From a virus, in the IMG/VR virus record IMGVR_UViG_3300032287_003646, positions 1-22,000 of that record: a stretch of 22,000 nucleotides of DNA; one strand, 5' to 3'. The notes under the pieces were generated by a model. The model did not search any database, was not told the origin of the DNA, and was given only the letters and a program-made list of their open reading frames with translations. Positions 18,374 to 22,000 of the stretch are shown here, one piece after another. A program made the position numbers and the translations under genes. Every line of letters starts with the position of its first letter. The stretch's first letter is position 1.

Positions 18374-18525
18374 TGGCTTCTTCTAAGATGCCACCAGAGC
18401 TTCTTGCTCGTTTTACCAAGCGTGAAGCAAAGAACGAGGACGGCAGTGATATGGATGACAAGCAAAAACGTAAGGCTGCCCTGGAAAAAGCACGCCAATA
18501 TAAAGAACAGAAATCTAAGAAGTAA
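18373..18525 (+). CDS. Small basic helical protein, 50 residues
   Basis: ATG at 18373 shares one base with the preceding stop. MASSKMPPELLARFTKREAK, then a DMDDKQKRKAALEKARQYKE helix and a Lys-rich end (QKSKK). The C-terminal pattern, a charged helix ending in Lys, resembles that of the 57-residue protein nearby (MARLREMQNKKKK) and the 69-residue one at 11084. Possibly nucleic-acid-binding. It ends 32 nt before the large terminase. Confidence 0.68.
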   Translation: MASSKMPPELLARFTKREAKNEDGSDMDDKQKRKAALEKARQYKEQKSKK

Positions 18526-18557
18526 GTTAGTATTTAGGTAGTAACTACAACTACCAG

Positions 18558-20084
18558 ATGCCTTCCTACTTACATCTTGCTTACCGTAGGAATGCACGTG
18601 CTGTTGCAAAAAATCATCAAATTAAAGAAGTTAGAAATATTGAGCAAATTCAAAAAGCTCGTGATGATTTTGGTTACTTTTGTGACTACGTAGCAGATAA
18701 GCCTCCCGCAGATCACCATAAAGATTGGCACAAGCATTTCGTAACAGATACCGATAGTGCCTGCCTTACAAAAATAGGTGGTCCCAATATTGATTTGCTT
18801 GCTCCCCGTGGATCAGCAAAGTCCACAATCCTAGGTTTGTTTACCGCCTGGGCCATTGGTGTACATACCACTGCCAAGAAGCCTCTTCAAATTCTGTATC
18901 TTTCATACACCGTAGATATTGCTCGTTCTAAGTCTGCAACTATTAAACGCATCATCGAGAGCAAAAGATATCAAGAAGTATTTCCAACTGTACGCCTTCT
19001 AAAGAACGTAACCAGTAATGAGTATTGGTCTATTGACCATCGCTTTGCAGGTATTGATACCACTGGTGATGAACAGTTTACCTTATGTGCCGCAGGCCTT
19101 AAGGGCTCAGTGACCTCCAAGCGTTCACACTTAGTTTGTATTGATGACCCTATTAAATCTGCCGCGGACATTAGTAATCCTGACATTCGTAAAACCATGC
19201 AGGATAACTGGAACGCAGTGATTGCTCCTACCATGTTTGAAGGTGCGCGAGCTATCTGCCTTGGCACTAGATTCAGGCATGATGATATTCATGCAACAAC
19301 CTTCAATGAACAAAACAATTGGACCCAAATTGTCCTTTCCGCAATTCAAAATGATCCAAAAACAGGAGAAGAGATTTCCTATTGGCCGTCCCAGTGGTCA
19401 CTAGAATACCTGAAAGAAAAGAAACGGCAAGCACCTATTGCTTTTTCGTTTCAATACATGAATCAAATCGTCAGACAAAATGAGCTATCACTGGCGCCAG
19501 AACTTATTGTTAAGGCAGAAATTGCAACAGAGTTTGATGCCTTGGGAATTGGCGTTGACTTGTCTGCGGGCATTAAAGAAAAGAATGATTACACGGTATT
19601 TGTCCTTGGCGGACGAATAGGAGATGTTATCCATATTATTGATTACAGACGTATTCGCGTCATGGGCAACCTAGAAAAACTAGATGCCCTAAAAGAACTT
19701 CTTAATGATTGGTCTATTATTGGCCAAGATATGAACGGTAATTTTTTCCCAACTTATTCAACATGTGACATCTGGTCTGAAGCCGTACAATACCAGGCCT
19801 CACTGGAAGCAGACTTCAAACGTGTCTGCCTTAATAACGAAAGTCTCTACAACTTGATTTGGCATCCAGTGAAAGGGTTCCGTGCAGATAAGCTTGCGCG
19901 ATTCCGTGGCATTATAGGCATGTTTGAAGACAGAAAAATCATCTTCAACCGGTTTAGAAACTTCACTAATCTCTTCGAGGAACTCACAAACTTCGGAGTA
20001 AGTGGGCATGACGATTGTGTCGACTCTCTTGTTTGGTTAGTTACTGGATTGGCAAGGAAAGGAGACCTTCACCTTGATTACTAA
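18558..20084 (+). CDS. terL: Terminase large subunit (packaging ATPase and nuclease)
   Basis: 508 residues, full length. ATPase: Walker A PRGSAKST (83-90, Lys88), Walker B HLVCIDDP (191-198, Asp196/Asp197), coupling motif LGTR (235-238). Nuclease (RNase H-like): first acid Asp334 in GIGVDLSAGIKEKNDYTVFV, second Glu408 in WSEAVQYQ, third cluster GHDDCVDSL (483-491). All key residues expected of a working enzyme are visible. With the small subunit it pumps DNA through the portal and cuts it to headful or specific length; the packaging mode cannot be read from the sequence alone. The portal lies downstream, past three small genes. No Shine-Dalgarno. Confidence 0.96.
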   Translation: MPSYLHLAYRRNARAVAKNHQIKEVRNIEQIQKARDDFGYFCDYVADKPPADHHKDWHKHFVTDTDSACLTKIGGPNIDLLAPRGSAKSTILGLFTAWAIGVHTTAKKPLQILYLSYTVDIARSKSATIKRIIESKRYQEVFPTVRLLKNVTSNEYWSIDHRFAGIDTTGDEQFTLCAAGLKGSVTSKRSHLVCIDDPIKSAADISNPDIRKTMQDNWNAVIAPTMFEGARAICLGTRFRHDDIHATTFNEQNNWTQIVLSAIQNDPKTGEEISYWPSQWSLEYLKEKKRQAPIAFSFQYMNQIVRQNELSLAPELIVKAEIATEFDALGIGVDLSAGIKEKNDYTVFVLGGRIGDVIHIIDYRRIRVMGNLEKLDALKELLNDWSIIGQDMNGNFFPTYSTCDIWSEAVQYQASLEADFKRVCLNNESLYNLIWHPVKGFRADKLARFRGIIGMFEDRKIIFNRFRNFTNLFEELTNFGVSGHDDCVDSLVWLVTGLARKGDLHLDY

Positions 20085-20086
20085 AG

Positions 20087-20095
20087 TTTAGAATA
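20087..20095 (+). promoter_or_regulatory. Late motif TTTAGAATA
   Basis: 21 nt before the GTG at 20117 and just after the terminase stop. One G replaces A in the TARAAT core. Confidence 0.45.
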
Positions 20096-20116
20096 ATAAT
20101 AAAAAGAGTTTTGACC

Positions 20117-20410
20117 GTGGGACCAGAATATTTAGCTTTACTTGTTACGCTTGCCATCTCAGGCGTAACTGGCGGTACTTGGACCGCTAATAAAATTCTA
20201 GGACGTTTTTCAGATCGTGCACGGCAAATTCATTCGGCTGTCGAATCGCAAGAAAGAAAATTAGAAAATTTAGAAGAAAAAGTAAATAGGCTTCCATTGG
20301 ACTACGTTTTAAAAGTTGATTTTCTTAGGGAAATTAAAGAAATGCACGACAATTTCAAACAAATCAATATGAAGCTTGATAAACTTGTTGAAAAGCTTTT
20401 GGCAAAATGA
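20117..20410 (+). CDS. Small N-terminal TM plus coiled-coil protein
   Basis: 97 residues from GTG at 20117, chosen over a TTG at 20111 because AAAGAG is then about 8 nt upstream. Begins M(GTG)GPEYLALLVTLAISGVTG, a single TM segment, followed by a charged coiled coil (ESQERKLENLEEKVNRLPLD and KQINMKLDKLVEKLLAK). Placed between terminase and portal. The topology would suit a holin- or spanin-like lysis protein or a packaging accessory; nothing decides it. It overlaps the next start by 4 bases (ATGA). Confidence 0.78.
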   Translation: MGPEYLALLVTLAISGVTGGTWTANKILGRFSDRARQIHSAVESQERKLENLEEKVNRLPLDYVLKVDFLREIKEMHDNFKQINMKLDKLVEKLLAK

Positions 20411-20589
20411 GCTACATCTTGGAAGTACAAGAAGACAAAAACGGTGAGCAGTTTGTCATATTTCCGGACGACATCATAGACGATCTTGGTTGGCAAGAGG
20501 GTGACATTCTGGAATGGAAGCTGAAGGGTAATGGAATAATCTTAAGCAAACTTAACGACAGTGCTGGTTACGAGGTTATAGAAGAGTAA
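20407..20589 (+). CDS. Small AbrB/MazE-like protein
   Basis: 60 residues. MSYILEVQEDKNGEQFVIFP, then DDIIDDLGWQEGDILEWKLK and a closing strand (GIILSKL). The pattern of a strand, FP(D/E)..., LGW.EGD.LEW and a final strand matches the AbrB/MazE-type swapped-hairpin fold, and similar 50-60 residue proteins are, as I recall, frequent in cyanophages. The N-terminal basic DNA-contact residues of true AbrB are weak, so DNA binding is not sure. Coupled to the upstream TM gene by ATGA. Confidence 0.75.
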   Translation: MSYILEVQEDKNGEQFVIFPDDIIDDLGWQEGDILEWKLKGNGIILSKLNDSAGYEVIEE

Positions 20590-20593
20590 AATA
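20585..20593 (+). promoter_or_regulatory. Late motif AGTAAAATA
   Basis: Overlaps the TAA stop of the preceding gene; 19 nt before the ATG at 20613. Confidence 0.45.
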
Positions 20594-20612
20594 AAAACAA
20601 CGGAATAAAAAA

Positions 20613-20993
20613 ATGTTTTACCCAATGTACCTAGGCGGTGGTGATGTTCCTGGAATGGGAGGCAATAATAGCTACTTGGCGCAAGCGCGACCAAATCCAC
20701 TAACCGATCCAAGAAATAAAATCAAATACGGCGAAGGGTGGGGCCTTGGACCAACGCTTCCATTTACGGAACCAGAACGCGGCCCTCAAAATTGGAAACC
20801 ACTTCTGCCTCCTGGTCAGCCTTCAGTTCCGTTAGCATATGCAAATGGCTCACCGCCTATGGGCAATGCTGGTGTGGACGCAAAAGCTTTAGCTGATTTT
20901 CAAACTCTTCTTGACCAAGACACAGAAGCACGCCCGTGGAACAACCCAAAACCACAGATTCCAGTTGGGTTTGTAAGGTCTGGGCTTTATTAA
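20613..20993 (+). CDS. Gly/Pro-rich hypothetical late protein, 126 residues
   Basis: Starts MFYPMYLGGGDVPGMGGNNS. Mostly Gly, Pro and Asn with aromatic residues, so probably extended; a short helix (DAKALADFQTLLDQDTEARP) comes near the end. No domain recognised. Placed between the AbrB-like gene and the portal; a head- or packaging-related role is inferred from position only. Only a weak ribosome site (CGGA). Confidence 0.72.
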   Translation: MFYPMYLGGGDVPGMGGNNSYLAQARPNPLTDPRNKIKYGEGWGLGPTLPFTEPERGPQNWKPLLPPGQPSVPLAYANGSPPMGNAGVDAKALADFQTLLDQDTEARPWNNPKPQIPVGFVRSGLY

Positions 20994-21026
20994 TGACAAA
21001 TGAAAACAAAAAAGCTCAACAAAACT

Positions 21027-21035
21027 GTTAAGATA
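21027..21035 (+). promoter_or_regulatory. Late motif GTTAAGATA
   Basis: 26 nt before the portal ATG; one G in the core. A weak AAAGGGG lies closer to the start and may be the ribosome site. Confidence 0.35.
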
Positions 21036-21061
21036 CACAAAGATAAAGGGGCTAGTAGTTA

Positions 21062-22000
21062 ATGGCGGTCGATGCAAAAGCCAGATTAAAAGAAATTATT
21101 GACGCTACGGTCGAAAAAGATGGGTCGGCGCATGTCGATACCATGGTCGTTGGGTCGCACTTGGCGCAAATGAAAATGTTCGGCATCCGTCAGGGTGTCG
21201 AATTTTTTCCTTCTCAAGATAACTTTGGCAACCAACGTAAAGATTTTCTTGATCGTGTAATTAAATACAACCAGCTAGATACCAGGCTTGATTCTATTTG
21301 GGATTATTTTTTGTGTGATGGAAAAGGCATTTTTTACATTCGCCCTACTCAGTCCAACTATCGTCTGTACTATTTTCGTAACCATGAATATCGTAGCTAT
21401 TACAACGTTGATGGCCAGCTGGATGAAGTCGTAATCATTTATAGCTACAAAGTTAAAAAGGGTAATGGCTTTGGCGATAACATTGCAGTAAGCAATATTA
21501 CAGGTACGCAAACTCTTGGTGCGCAAGGAGCCAAGCGTTACATCAGGCTTTCAATTAAGCGACGCACTATCGAAGAAACGCATTCAGAAGGCGAAATGTC
21601 TTTTGATATGCCAAACTATACCGCTCTTGGTCGCACCAAAAAGTTTGATAACACCCTCGGATTTATTCCCTGCGTAGAAATTTTTAACAACCCCAAGGGC
21701 TTCTCAACCGAAGGCACAGGTGAATTTGATGCTTTTGCTTCTCACATTACTACGCACGATGAATTAGTCCGCACCATGCGGAAAAATGTTCAGTTCTTTG
21801 GTAATCCAACTCTTCTTTCTTCCAGGCCCAAGACAGACCTTATGGAGTCAGGTTCAGACTCCGCTGTTCAGCGTCCATCCATCGCAGCAAACTCAGGTTT
21901 TGGAAGCCTTGGTGCATTAAGCCGTTCTACATTCAAGGCCGATCCCATTGGCCGAAGCAGTGTAGATGGTCAGATTCGCGTGCCACGGGTCATTGCAAAC
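21062..22000 (+). CDS. Probable portal protein, C-terminus outside window
   Basis: 313 codons open from ATG 21062 to the right edge. Begins MAVDAKARLKEIIDATVEKD. The FLDRVIKYNQLDTRLDSIWD region followed by a beta-rich part (IFYIRPTQSNYRLYYFRNHE, VVIIYSYKVKK) looks like the portal stem/wing arrangement. An AFASHITTHDELVRTMRKNV helix and PTLLSSRP match a pattern common in portals, where a helix precedes a loop naming a fixed substrate. Portals form the dodecameric channel that docks the terminase. Assignment rests on this pattern and on the gene order after terL; I do not recognise a specific family. Confidence 0.65.
   Translation, partial: MAVDAKARLKEIIDATVEKDGSAHVDTMVVGSHLAQMKMFGIRQGVEFFPSQDNFGNQRKDFLDRVIKYNQLDTRLDSIWDYFLCDGKGIFYIRPTQSNYRLYYFRNHEYRSYYNVDGQLDEVVIIYSYKVKKGNGFGDNIAVSNITGTQTLGAQGAKRYIRLSIKRRTIEETHSEGEMSFDMPNYTALGRTKKFDNTLGFIPCVEIFNNPKGFSTEGTGEFDAFASHITTHDELVRTMRKNVQFFGNPTLLSSRPKTDLMESGSDSAVQRPSIAANSGFGSLGALSRSTFKADPIGRSSVDGQIRVPRVIAN

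Noticed and set aside
1-22000. CRISPR array, insertion sequence, integrase or attachment site
   Set aside because: No regularly spaced repeats, transposase, recombinase motif or tRNA-flanked duplication was seen in the window.

Overview
The window looks like part of a tailed double-stranded DNA phage genome (Caudoviricetes). The firmest anchors are a full-length large terminase with intact ATPase and nuclease motifs (18558-20084), a probable portal gene cut by the right edge (21062 onward), and dense small genes with 1- or 4-base overlaps. A cyanobacterial host is my best guess, not proven. It rests on a DUF4214/phycobilisome-linker-like motif in a virion-module gene and on a small AbrB-like protein of a kind I remember from cyanophages. 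I see no integrase, tRNA gene, rRNA, CRISPR array or insertion sequence.

Layout: from about 7.66 kb leftwards, almost all genes are on the minus strand. They are small and mostly unrecognised, and include an exported RlpA-like barrel protein, an HNH-AP2 homing-type endonuclease, a zinc-finger-like small protein and several single-TM or exported peptides. Two AT-rich plus-strand genes (674-1339 and 3008-3280) interrupt this arm. From 7767 rightwards, every gene is on the plus strand. This late module holds a 1104-residue protein, a run of Gly/Ala-rich proteins that may be internal or ejected virion proteins, a candidate small terminase, small basic proteins, the large terminase and the portal. 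The 7659-7766 gap is a divergent control region with an 18-bp inverted repeat and a TATAAAATA motif.

The most unusual content is non-coding. In the minus-strand arm, six gene junctions carry one of two families of structured elements placed exactly at the upstream stop codon. One family (three copies) resembles a tRNA acceptor/T-arm minihelix with covarying stems. The other (three copies, two identical over 50 nt) is a long hairpin capped by a UNCG tetraloop whose outer arm can instead pair into a second hairpin. I propose that they punctuate the polycistronic early transcript by RNA processing, stability or translation coupling.

The late module has its own signature. Nine gene-preceding sites match NNTARAATN, six of them 17-21 nt before the start codon. 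Most late genes lack a clear Shine-Dalgarno sequence, whereas many early genes have one.
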